Shown here: piece by piece, positions 6,836 through 13,351 of the stretch
Position numbering within the stretch: position 1 is the first letter of the stretch
How the letters are laid out: each line of letters opens with the position of its first letter
NCBI GenBank assembly: GCA_031282985.1
Contig: JAITCR010000105.1
Location: 1-16,473, forward strand
Length of the DNA: 16,473 nucleotides
DNA from: Nitrososphaerota archaeon
GTDB taxonomy: Archaea > Thermoproteota > Bathyarchaeia > Bathyarchaeales > Bathycorpusculaceae
Reading direction: 5' to 3'
Notes under the pieces: generated by a model
Seen by the model: only the letters and a program-made list of their open reading frames with translations
What the model was told of the DNA's origin: nothing
Databases searched by the model: none
Made by a program: the position numbers and the translations under genes

Positions 6836-7865
6836 ACGTTAATCCCACAAGGCTTTCCTTGTTGTATAAGCGGTCCTTAAGGTTTACGCCAAAATAATTA
6901 GCAATTGGCTCAAGCACCTGAGGATTTGTTTCATAAACTTTACGAGCACTTGCCAAAACAATGTCAAGTCCAGCACAGGTCATCTTACCCAATGGTTGCC
7001 TGCAAGGGCCTGATGGCATACCTAGAATGTTCATCAGGGTCTTAAAAGCAAGAGGATTTCTTGCCTTACAAGCAACTGGACCGTAAGGTGTTGACTCCTG
7101 CGTTTTTATAGTGACTATACTAAAGAGTGGCTGAAGTGCGTGATGAATTACTGCTGCAGCTTCTCTGTTTCCTTCAAGCGTATAGTGAATCATATCTGTC
7201 ACTGCCCGCGGCGCAACATTAGACACCACAGAAATTGCCCCAGTTGCCTCAATACGAGGGTCTACCATCATTGCATACGTTTTGTCATCATCACCACTGA
7301 GAATTTCGAAGTCTTTTCCACATAACTGCCGGGTCAACACCATGTTCTCGATGTCGCCTGTTGCTTCTTTTACGCAGCGTACATTTGGGTATTGTTGATG
7401 CAATGCCGCGAGATCTTGTGGAAACAGTTGAGTCCCAGTTCGTCCAGGGATGATGTAGGGAATTATCTGCATGTCAGAAAACTGCTTTGCTATGGGTTCG
7501 ATGTATTCCCTGCGAATTTCCATAGAGCTTGGTCCATTATAGTATGGATCTACAAGTAAAACAGCGTTTATACCAGCAACTTTGGCGTGATGAGTTCCCT
7601 CAATTGCCTCTATTGTAGAGTTACTTCCAGTGCCGGCGATAGTAAAACAACGGGTGCCAGCGTATTCACGGGTTTTTTTGATCACTTTACTGTGTTCTTC
7701 CCAAATCAGAGTTGGTGATTCACCTGTTGTACCTACAGCAAGCAGGCCGTCTATGCCTTCGTGAATTTGAAAATCTATTAAACGGTGTAAGCCTTCGTAG
7801 TCTATCTGCCGATTTGCAGTCATCGGAGTGATTAAGGCCGTTGTGCAGCCACTGAATGTGAACAT
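6828..7865 (-). CDS. dapA: 4-hydroxy-tetrahydrodipicolinate synthase (DapA family)
   Basis: A 345-residue class I aldolase-type TIM barrel that condenses pyruvate with aspartate semialdehyde, the committed step to lysine. Visible active-site elements are GTTGE at 45-49 (Thr pair), PYYNGPSS near 107-114, Tyr137 and Arg142 in PYIIPGRTG, and Schiff-base Lys166 in CVKEATGD. The residue after Tyr137 is Ile, where the family mostly reads YN.P; the protein is about 50 residues longer than E. coli DapA (292), mostly C-terminal. Other DapA-family aldolases (N-acetylneuraminate lyase and relatives) share the fold; the operon decides the call. It is the first gene of the operon, with GAGG about 8 bases before the ATG and a TATA-like box upstream. 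Confidence 0.92.
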   Translation of the reverse strand: MFTFSGCTTALITPMTANRQIDYEGLHRLIDFQIHEGIDGLLAVGTTGESPTLIWEEHSKVIKKTREYAGTRCFTIAGTGSNSTIEAIEGTHHAKVAGINAVLLVDPYYNGPSSMEIRREYIEPIAKQFSDMQIIPYIIPGRTGTQLFPQDLAALHQQYPNVRCVKEATGDIENMVLTRQLCGKDFEILSGDDDKTYAMMVDPRIEATGAISVVSNVAPRAVTDMIHYTLEGNREAAAVIHHALQPLFSIVTIKTQESTPYGPVACKARNPLAFKTLMNILGMPSGPCRQPLGKMTCAGLDIVLASARKVYETNPQVLEPIANYFGVNLKDRLYNKESLVGLTYA

Positions 7866-7873
7866 TTAATTTG

Positions 7874-7920
7874 CCTCTTTTTTGAAATAGAATATTACAC
7901 TACATATTTAAATTTTACGA
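7874..7920 (-). promoter_or_regulatory. Putative promoter and RBS of the lysine operon
   Basis: On the minus strand an A-rich BRE-like stretch precedes TTTAAATA (about 7905-7912), a good archaeal TATA-box match roughly 40 bases before the dapA ATG. GAGG at 7874-7877 is the ribosome-binding site. Transcription would start near 7880-7885, leaving a short leader. No conserved leader RNA structure was recognised. Confidence 0.5.
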
Positions 7921-8120
7921 ACATCACACAAATTTTTCGCAAAACGTAACAATAATAAAAATATTAAAGAATAACACAAATATAAGTACGTAAACAGCAA
8001 AACTTACACAAGTTTAGTTAAGAAAACAAAATATACACTAAAACATGTATACCATACTACAGGATAAAAATTAAACTAAAAAATAAGAAAGGGTTGGTTG
8101 ATGGCGCACTACGGAGCTAG
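7921..8120. other. AT-rich spacer between rpl24e and dapA
   Basis: This very AT-rich stretch between two same-strand operons shows no gene or tRNA. On the minus strand it is rich in T-runs (for example around 8065-8095, ending in a TTTTTTAG tract) that would terminate the ribosomal-protein transcript. A small inverted repeat, GTAT-ACC-ATAC, lies at 8047-8057. Confidence 0.4.
8063..8096 (-). terminator. U-tract terminator after rpl24e
   Basis: Just after the rpl24e stop the minus strand carries clustered T-runs (CTTTCTTATTTTTTAG and then AATTTTTATCC). U-tracts without a strong hairpin are the usual archaeal terminator form. Confidence 0.45.
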
Positions 8121-8318
8121 TTAGGCTTTACCTTTTTCTTCTTTACCGTAGTATTCGGTCCATTTCAGTTTACGGGCATCTCTGCCAAACTTCAAGCTGC
8201 TTTTCTTGCATTTACTTGAATCAAACCACAAAACAGAACCGTCATTTTTAACGTACATCATGCCTGTACCCGATGGGAAATCATTACCGCAGAATGAACA
8301 CTTTCTTGCTTTTGGCAT
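8121..8318 (-). CDS. rpl24e: 50S ribosomal protein L24e
   Basis: A 65-residue small zinc-binding protein of the large ribosomal subunit, found in archaea and eukaryotes. The N-terminal CSFCG (Cys7, Cys10), MMYVKNDGSVLWF, SSKCKKS (Cys37) and the basic RDARKLKWTEYY stretch fit the family, and the length is standard. The ATG at 8318 is chosen because MPKARKCSFCG is the normal start and GGAG stands about 11 bases upstream; an in-frame TTG two codons earlier is less likely. It is the last gene of the rpl7ae-rps28e-rpl24e operon, 23 bases after rps28e. The ndk and infB genes that often follow in archaea are absent. Confidence 0.96.
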   Translation of the reverse strand: MPKARKCSFCGNDFPSGTGMMYVKNDGSVLWFDSSKCKKSSLKFGRDARKLKWTEYYGKEEKGKA

Positions 8319-8341
8319 GACCAATCATTCTCCATCTGTGT

Positions 8342-8575
8342 TTATCTTGTAATTTTCTTTGCTTCACGTTCTGTCTCGCGGAGCATCAAAATATCTTGTG
8401 CCCTCACGGGTCCTTTAACGTTGCGTGTGATAATTCTTCCTTTGTCTTTGCCTTCCATGATGCGCACTCTGACCTGCGTGATTTCACCGGTAACGCCTGT
8501 ACGTCCGATGACCTGTATAACTTCTGCGGAAATTAATTCTTCCTGCGCTGCAGCGCGTTCTTCTTTAGTACTCAT
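8342..8575 (-). CDS. rps28e: 30S ribosomal protein S28e
   Basis: A 77-residue small-subunit protein shared by archaea and eukaryotes, near the mRNA exit side of the 30S. The core AEVIQVIGRTGVTGEITQVRVRI followed by DKGRIITRNVKGPVR and the terminal ILMLRETEREAKK is the family signature. It is slightly longer at the N-terminus than many homologues, with an acidic/Ala-rich leader of about 15 residues. Its ATG overlaps the rpl7ae stop by one base (TAATG), so the two are translationally coupled. Confidence 0.97.
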   Translation of the reverse strand: MSTKEERAAAQEELISAEVIQVIGRTGVTGEITQVRVRIMEGKDKGRIITRNVKGPVRAQDILMLRETEREAKKITR

Positions 8576-8952
8576 TACTGAGTTCCTCGTTTAACCTGAT
8601 CAAGTCGCGTAACTATTTCTTTTATCAAACCTGAAGCTTCTTCTCTAATTATGCACGCTGACGCACATGGAACGTCAATACCTATTGCTTTTCCCAATGC
8701 TTCTTTTGTTGGAACAAACACATAAGGAATTTTTCTTTCGTCACAAAGCAAAGGCAGATGTGCAATAACTTCTGGAGGATCAACATCCTCCGCTATTACA
8801 ACAAGTTTTGCTATTGAACGTTCAACAGCTTTTGTGGCTTCGTTAGTTCCTTTTCTAACTGCACCAGATTTTGAAGCGGCTGATAGGGCTTCATAGGCTG
8901 CATCTACGACTTCTTGTGGGATATCAATTTTTACATAGAATTGTTTTGTCAT
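8575..8952 (-). CDS. rpl7ae: Ribosomal protein L7Ae (kink-turn-binding)
   Basis: A 125-residue K-turn RNA-binding protein. Archaeal L7Ae is in the 50S subunit and is also the core of C/D and H/ACA snoRNP-like particles and RNase P. GTNEATKAVERSIAKLVVIAEDVDPPEVIAHLP is the RNA-binding block, followed by LCDERKIPYVFVPTKEALGKAIG and the ACIIREE strand. The length is typical. GGTGAGG precedes the ATG by about 12-14 bases. The divergent neighbour encodes Gar1, another H/ACA core protein, so L7Ae and Gar1 share one intergenic promoter region. Confidence 0.98.
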   Translation of the reverse strand: MTKQFYVKIDIPQEVVDAAYEALSAASKSGAVRKGTNEATKAVERSIAKLVVIAEDVDPPEVIAHLPLLCDERKIPYVFVPTKEALGKAIGIDVPCASACIIREEASGLIKEIVTRLDQVKRGTQ

Positions 8953-8959
8953 TTTTTTC

Positions 8960-9110
8960 TTGACCTCACCCTTTTAAGGCAGAGTCATATCAAGGCTTCT
9001 CATTAAATAAGCTTTCTGCTAAAGATGGCACATACTTAACCGTTGTACAGATGGGGAACAAAAGCTTTAAATGTAGAGTTACATTGAGCTTCATGTTTTT
9101 CTGAGGGATA
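8960..9110. promoter_or_regulatory. Divergent promoter region, rpl7ae / gar1-tfb
   Basis: On the minus strand GAAAGC followed by TTATTTAAT (about 8999-9015) is a BRE/TATA candidate for rpl7ae. On the plus strand AAAAGC followed by TTTAAATG (about 9060-9073) is the matching pair for gar1-tfb. The two boxes are about 55 bp apart. GAGGGAT at 9102-9108 is the gar1 ribosome-binding site. Confidence 0.6.
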
Positions 9111-9115
9111 GAAAT

Positions 9116-9361
9116 TTGCAAAGAATTGGTAAGGCGTTAAGTGTTACACCATCGAATAGTCTTATTGTAAAAACAGAAAGCCCTCCGAAACTTGGCTGTG
9201 AAGTTGCTGACGAGAACTTGACTGTTGTGGGCAAAGTTTTTGATATTATTGGTCCTGTGTCATCACCGTATGCAGTGATTAAAATAAGTGTGAAAAATTC
9301 TACGGCACTATTGAATAAACCGCTGTATTTACTTCTCTCGAAAGCGCGGAGTAAAAAGTGA
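9116..9361 (+). CDS. gar1: H/ACA RNA-protein complex component Gar1
   Basis: An 81-residue small beta-barrel protein that binds Cbf5 and stimulates H/ACA guide-RNA-directed pseudouridylation of rRNA. ESPPKLGCEVADENLTVVGKVFDIIGPVSSPYAVIKI is the Gar1 core (the GKV.DI.GPV..PY pattern). The start is TTG, with GAGGGAT 8 bases upstream; no suitable ATG exists. The TFB gene starts 1 base after the stop. The gar1-tfb pairing is widespread in archaea, and its presence supports both calls. Confidence 0.92.
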   Translation: MQRIGKALSVTPSNSLIVKTESPPKLGCEVADENLTVVGKVFDIIGPVSSPYAVIKISVKNSTALLNKPLYLLLSKARSKK

Positions 9362-9362
9362 T

Positions 9363-10331
9363 ATGGTTAAAGACAGTGATGATGAGCTGTCTGAAATCGA
9401 TCCAATATTAAAAGCTGAAATAATGGAAATGCAGGCATGTCCCAAATGTGGCAGTACAAGGATAATGCGCGATTATGAGTGCGCTGAGATTGTTTGCATG
9501 AACTGCGGGTTTGTTGTTAATCAAAAAATTGCATATAGAGAATGGAAAAAAAGAACGTTTAATGGAAAACAGAAAACGAAACGTGCAAGTGTAGGGGCAC
9601 CTTTAACTTATACCATTCATGATAAAGGTTTAACGACCGTGATTGATTGGCATAATCGAGACAGTCGTGGTAAAAATTTTTCAGTTGAGCAGAAAGCTCA
9701 AGTTTACCGTTTGCGTAAATGGCAGAGGCGTATAAGGATCACTGGTTCAACAGAGCGCAATTTAACTTATGCATTGTCTGAAATGATGAAAATTTCTAAC
9801 AAATTGAATTTGCCAAAAAATATTTTGGAAGCAGCATCAATTATCTATCGAAAAACAGTAAAAGAGCATCTAATTAATGGTCACTCAATTCGAGGTATAG
9901 CAACAGCTACGCTTTATTTAGCATGTAGACAATATGGACCGCCAAAAACCCTTGATGAAATCGCACGTGCCTCAGCAGTAAACAAAAAAGAACTGGGAAA
10001 AAGTTACCGTTTTCTGATAAAAAAACTCGACTATTCAATACCACCACTCCAACCAAACCAATGTATAATCAAGTTTTCCAATAAAGTAACAGTACAAAGA
10101 AAAGTTGAAAAAATAGTGTACAAAATTCTTACAGCATCAAAAGACATCAAACTCACTTCAGGACGCACCCCAACAGGCATCGCAGCAGCAGCAGGTTATG
10201 TAGCACTAGTTTTAATCGGTGAACGCAAGACTCAAAAAGAAATCGCAGATATTGCACAAATCACTGAAGGAACAATCAGAAATCGTTACAAAGAAATTGT
10301 AAACCGATTAATGTTTGAAATAAGCCTCTAA
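9363..10331 (+). CDS. tfb: Transcription initiation factor IIB (TFB)
   Basis: A 322-residue archaeal TFIIB homologue that binds the TBP-promoter complex and BRE and recruits RNA polymerase. The zinc ribbon uses Cys26, Cys29, Cys45 and Cys48 (CPKCG ... CMNCG). The B-reader region (YREWKKRTFNGKQ, near 58-70) and the linker with GAPLTYTIHDKGLTTVI (79-95) follow. Two cyclin folds cover roughly 115-215 and 225-320. The second ends in a helix-turn-helix with TQKEIADIAQITEGTIRNRY, which contacts BRE. All domains are complete. Codon usage drifts towards more A/C-rich wording in its 3' half, but the protein remains canonical. Confidence 0.97.
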   Translation: MVKDSDDELSEIDPILKAEIMEMQACPKCGSTRIMRDYECAEIVCMNCGFVVNQKIAYREWKKRTFNGKQKTKRASVGAPLTYTIHDKGLTTVIDWHNRDSRGKNFSVEQKAQVYRLRKWQRRIRITGSTERNLTYALSEMMKISNKLNLPKNILEAASIIYRKTVKEHLINGHSIRGIATATLYLACRQYGPPKTLDEIARASAVNKKELGKSYRFLIKKLDYSIPPLQPNQCIIKFSNKVTVQRKVEKIVYKILTASKDIKLTSGRTPTGIAAAAGYVALVLIGERKTQKEIADIAQITEGTIRNRYKEIVNRLMFEISL

Positions 10332-10477
10332 TACAAACACCCTTTGCTCTCTTTATCTAATTACTTGTTTGTTTTAACGTACTTCCGCAAAAATTGATCA
10401 AAGCAAAAATCAGCACACTGTAAACAAGACATAGTAACAGGTATTTTTTTAAGCGTGATTTTTCCATATTTAGACAT
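10332..10477 (+). other. Spacer: tfb terminator and DUF116 promoter
   Basis: After the tfb stop, pyrimidine-rich T-tracts (about 10345-10377) probably end the transcript. TTTTTTTAA at about 10445-10452 lies near 28 bases upstream of the next ATG with no Shine-Dalgarno in between, which is the arrangement of a leaderless archaeal mRNA. Confidence 0.4.
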
Positions 10478-11092
10478 ATGCCCTATAAATTTACTTTCGA
10501 TTTATCCAAGGTGCCAAAGTTTTTCTTTACCGAACTTGCTACGGCGAGTTATCAGACGGGCATGCATACAACTGTCTTAAAAACCTCCAGGGATATAATA
10601 AAAAAATTCAAAATCGAAGAAGCAACAGGATTAAACATTAATGATGCTATAGTTCTGCTTAACGATTTAATTGACATGCAAGCAGAAAACATGATTGAAC
10701 GGAACAAATTTTTAGAAAGTAAAAAGAGGGCTCTTTTGCTGCCTCATTGTTCAAGAAAATATTTAGACAGCCGTTGTAAAGCAGTTTTTGACACAAACAT
10801 CCCCAGCTACGTTTGTTCACACTGCTCTGAAGACTGCCCTGTCAATCAAGCAGACAGAATAGCCAAAGAAAAAAATTATGATGTATTTATTTTACCAGGT
10901 GGCAGTTGTATTCCCAAAATTTTGAATAGCACAAAATATGAAGGAGCTGTAGGTGTGGCATGTGGTGAAGAAGTAAAAATGTTACGTCCACTGTTAAACA
11001 ACATGAACATAGCAGGACAAGCCATACCATTAATAAAAAATGGTTGTGCAAACACTATTTTTAGCATAGAAACACTTGTAAAAATACTTTAA
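10478..11092 (+). CDS. DUF116-family cysteine-rich protein
   Basis: A 204-residue protein of unknown function. The C-terminal two thirds fit DUF116: LLPHCSRKYLDSRCKAVFD (near 86-104), a cysteine cluster CSHCSEDCPVNQ (near 113-124), DVFILPGGSCIPKIL (near 135-149), then a GVACGEEVKM loop and a final GCANTIF. About ten cysteines in these blocks suggest a metal or Fe-S site; that is an inference. The N-terminal ~80 residues are mostly helical and contain no clear membrane segment. DUF116 genes occur mainly in anaerobic archaea and bacteria, sometimes near radical-SAM or biotin/lipoate genes, but there is no such neighbour here. It appears monocistronic and possibly leaderless. Confidence 0.8.
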   Translation: MPYKFTFDLSKVPKFFFTELATASYQTGMHTTVLKTSRDIIKKFKIEEATGLNINDAIVLLNDLIDMQAENMIERNKFLESKKRALLLPHCSRKYLDSRCKAVFDTNIPSYVCSHCSEDCPVNQADRIAKEKNYDVFILPGGSCIPKILNSTKYEGAVGVACGEEVKMLRPLLNNMNIAGQAIPLIKNGCANTIFSIETLVKIL

Positions 11093-11197
11093 ATATCAAC
11101 CAAATTCCAAAGTTTAGAAAAACAAAAAACAACATAATTCGAAGCAAAATTTAGAATACTAAACTAAGATTTAAGAAAATAAAATGAAGTAAAATAA
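11093..11197. terminator. Convergent gap with T-tracts on the minus strand
   Basis: This 105-bp AT-rich gap lies between converging genes. The minus strand reads several T-runs after the L40e stop (for example ATTTTATTTTCTT near 11171-11183 and a TTTTTTG/TTTTTC pair near 11120-11130), plausible terminators for L40e. The plus strand has few T-runs for the DUF116 gene. Confidence 0.4.
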
Positions 11198-11359
11198 CTA
11201 TTTTACTATTTCGCGTTTCTTCCAGCGCAGATTTTTACATTTACATTTACGGCATTTTAGCGCTGTCTCGGCATTTCGTGCACCACAGTCACGACAAATT
11301 TTCATATATAACCTATGCTTTTGAGCGATTGTTTTCTTAACTGGATCTAATATTGGCAT
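11198..11359 (-). CDS. rpl40e: 50S ribosomal protein L40e
   Basis: A 53-residue zinc-ribbon ribosomal protein; in eukaryotes it is the tail of a ubiquitin fusion, in archaea a free protein. DPVKKTIAQKHRLYMKICRDCGARNAETALKCRKCKCKNLRWKK carries the C-x2-C ... C-x2-C zinc site typical of L40e. Start: the internal ATG at 11359 gives the family-like MPILDP N-terminus and has AGAAGG 9 bases upstream; an in-frame ATG 7 codons earlier lacks a good ribosome-binding site. It lies 68 bases downstream of the Lrp-type regulator on the same strand and may be co-transcribed with it. Confidence 0.9.
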   Translation of the reverse strand: MPILDPVKKTIAQKHRLYMKICRDCGARNAETALKCRKCKCKNLRWKKREIVK

Positions 11360-11427
11360 TGATGTTATCCTTCTGCTCATCTTTGATGGTTAACTGTCAA
11401 ATATACCTTTTGTCTAAACTTTGCAGT

Positions 11428-11886
11428 TTATTTGATTACCTCAATTGTAACATAAGAACGAGTGCCTTCTATACCATCAATATTGTAGAGTTTTTTGAGC
11501 ACATCATCAAGATTTTCACGTTCAATCATTATTAAAGCGTCAACATCACCAGCGATACGAAAAGCTCTGGAAATTGCCAGCTGGCGAACTTGCTCATATA
11601 CCTGAATACGCTTTATCGGAGAAATTTTTAGCAAAATAAAAGCAGGGGTAGAAGATACACCTAAAGCACCAAGACCTTTGTCAGTAACATCAATAAACCC
11701 ACGACCAGTTCGAATGTAACCACGAATTTTTAGTTTACGCAGATGAACATTTAGAGCCTGACGACTTATACCTAATTGATTTGATAGCTCATCCTGCTTA
11801 ACACGAAGTGTGTAGGTACTGGTTGACCTTCCTTTTTCGTACAGAGTTTTGAGAAGTTGTATTGAACGTTTAGTTAATGGCTCCAA
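11428..11886 (-). CDS. Lrp-like transcriptional regulator with Crp-type HTH
   Basis: A 152-residue two-domain regulator. Residues about 1-75 form a winged helix with TKRSIQLLKTLYEKG, then KQDELSNQLGISRQALNVHLRKLKIRGYIRTGRGFIDVTDKG, worded like Crp/MarR-type rather than AsnC-type HTHs (recognition helix SRQALNVHLRKL). Residues about 80-152 look like the Lrp/AsnC RAM ligand-binding domain: AFILLKISPIKRIQVYEQV, FRIAGDVDALIMIERENLDDVLKKLYNIDGIEGTRSYVTIEVIK. RAM domains often bind amino acids and drive oligomerisation, but the ligand is unknown. The start is TTG with AAGGG about 6 bases upstream; no in-frame ATG is near. It lies between aspS and L40e on the same strand. Confidence 0.85.
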   Translation of the reverse strand: MEPLTKRSIQLLKTLYEKGRSTSTYTLRVKQDELSNQLGISRQALNVHLRKLKIRGYIRTGRGFIDVTDKGLGALGVSSTPAFILLKISPIKRIQVYEQVRQLAISRAFRIAGDVDALIMIERENLDDVLKKLYNIDGIEGTRSYVTIEVIK

Positions 11887-11957
11887 AGTTTTCCCTTTTA
11901 TTACGTTTGTTAAAGCAAATCTTTACATTAGTAGCAATAGTGTGCTTCCTTAAGAAT

Positions 11958-11990
11958 ATAACTATATATTGAAATAAAAAAACAGGTAAC
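11958..11990 (-). terminator. aspS terminator and Lrp-gene promoter
   Basis: After the aspS stop the minus strand reads CTGTTTTTTTATTTC (about 11978-11992), a clear archaeal U-tract terminator. It runs directly into AATATATAGTTATATTC (about 11957-11973), TATA-like boxes that could start the regulator/L40e transcript. Confidence 0.45.
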
Positions 11991-12017
11991 GAAAGTTCTG
12001 GATATGCACGTTGAATA

Positions 12018-13337
12018 TTATGGTGTTAGCCTTATCCTATCACGTGGGTACAGTGTTGTTTCACGGATATTTTTTCGGCCAGAAAGAATCATTGTTAAAC
12101 GTTCCAGACCGATAGCCCAACCTGCGTGAGGAGGCATACCCCAGTCGAATGCTTGAAGATGATACTTGAACGACTCGGGATTCAGACCCTTTTCTTGCAT
12201 TCTGCTAACAAGTTGATTTTTATGTTCAATTCTTGTTCCACCAGAAACGAGTTCTATATAGCGCCACATGAGATCGAAACCTTCGCAAATTTCAGGTTTA
12301 TCTTTTTGCGGTTTGATATAGAAAGTTTTGGCTTTCGAGGGCCAGTTGGTTATAAAGTAAAAGAATGGGTAAAGTTTACCTATCTCGCGGAACGCTTCCG
12401 TTGAAATGTCTTCACCCCATGGAATTTCTACACCATGTTCTTTTAGATTTTCGAGAACTTCTGTGTAGGTCAAACGTTTGAATGGAAGTTCAGGAACTTC
12501 AAATTTGTACTTAAGCAGGTGTAACTCGTTAGCGCATTTCTCTTTAACAGTTACAAAAACGTGGTGAATAACCTGTTCCAAAAGGTTCATCATATCATCT
12601 GCGTTGGCAAATGCCTGCTCAACATCCACACTTGTGAATTCACTTAAATGTCGTCTGGTATGGGATTCTTCAGCTCTAAAGAAAGAACCTACCTCAAAGA
12701 CTTTTTCCATACTCATAGTCAACTGTTCTTTATAGAGCTGAGGACTCTGTGCAAGATATGCAGTTTGATCAAAATACTTTACACTAAAAAGTTCTGCACC
12801 ACCTTCTGTTGCAGAAGCTATGATTCGGGGTGTTTGAACTTCAAGATAACCTTTCTCAAACAGAAAACTGCGAATTGCCTGCAATGCAGTGTGTCGAATT
12901 TTAAAGACCGCAAGAGTAGTTTCAGTTGTTAAGTCAAGAGCTCTTGCATCAAGTCGTGCTTCGATACTTGCAGGTGTTTTACAGGTGATATCTATTGGTA
13001 ACTGTTCAATTGCGATGCTTAAAAGTTTAATTTGTGTGGGAATTATTTCAATTCCACGGGGAGACATATTTGTTTTTTTTACGACCCCTTTTACAGCTAT
13101 ACTGAAACGTTTCTGTAAGAGGTTGGATTTCTGCAGTACCTCAGGTGCTATACGTTTTTTTGGCATAGTTATTTGGATAGCGCCTGTGCTATCTTTCATA
13201 ACAATGAAGCGAATACCACCAAGATCACGAACTTCTTGAACCCATCCAAACAGGATAACTTCTTGAGCATCTATATCTGGAGAAATATTGTAAATATTGT
13301 GAGTTCTTACCCAGTCTCCGATAAAGTCCATGTCCAT
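12018..13337 (-). CDS. aspS: Aspartyl-tRNA synthetase, archaeal type
   Basis: A 439-residue class IIb synthetase that charges tRNA-Asp. The N-terminal OB-fold anticodon-binding domain (about 24-115) has GWVQEVRDLGGIRFIVMKD. Motif 2 is FRAEESHTRRHLSEFTSVDVE, and motif 3 is AIGLERLTMIL followed by NIRETTLYPRDR. The size and the lack of the bacterial GAD insertion mark the archaeal/eukaryotic type. At the two positions linked in archaeal AspRS to tRNA discrimination the residues are Gln34 and Pro93, a mixed pattern. Motif 3 has Ala where GWG.GLER is more common. The start has only a weak ribosome-binding site; the preceding KH gene ends 14 bases upstream, suggesting coupling. An alternative ATG lies two codons in. 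Confidence 0.97.
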   Translation of the reverse strand: MDMDFIGDWVRTHNIYNISPDIDAQEVILFGWVQEVRDLGGIRFIVMKDSTGAIQITMPKKRIAPEVLQKSNLLQKRFSIAVKGVVKKTNMSPRGIEIIPTQIKLLSIAIEQLPIDITCKTPASIEARLDARALDLTTETTLAVFKIRHTALQAIRSFLFEKGYLEVQTPRIIASATEGGAELFSVKYFDQTAYLAQSPQLYKEQLTMSMEKVFEVGSFFRAEESHTRRHLSEFTSVDVEQAFANADDMMNLLEQVIHHVFVTVKEKCANELHLLKYKFEVPELPFKRLTYTEVLENLKEHGVEIPWGEDISTEAFREIGKLYPFFYFITNWPSKAKTFYIKPQKDKPEICEGFDLMWRYIELVSGGTRIEHKNQLVSRMQEKGLNPESFKYHLQAFDWGMPPHAGWAIGLERLTMILSGRKNIRETTLYPRDRIRLTP

Positions 13338-13351
13338 AACAATTTCAACCG

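Noticed and set aside
8047..8057. GTAT-ACC-ATAC inverted repeat as an operator
   Set aside because: Four-base arms in AT-rich DNA are expected by chance, and the site lies about 180 bases from the dapA start.
7866..8120. Possible riboswitch or leader RNA before dapA
   Set aside because: The sequence is nearly pure A/T-rich with no stem set or conserved lysine-riboswitch elements; the promoter candidate leaves only a short leader.
12126..13239. Several 90-116-codon plus-strand frames over aspS
   Set aside because: They are antisense shadows of a complete AspRS with motifs 2 and 3, and have no ribosome-binding sites or recognisable domains.
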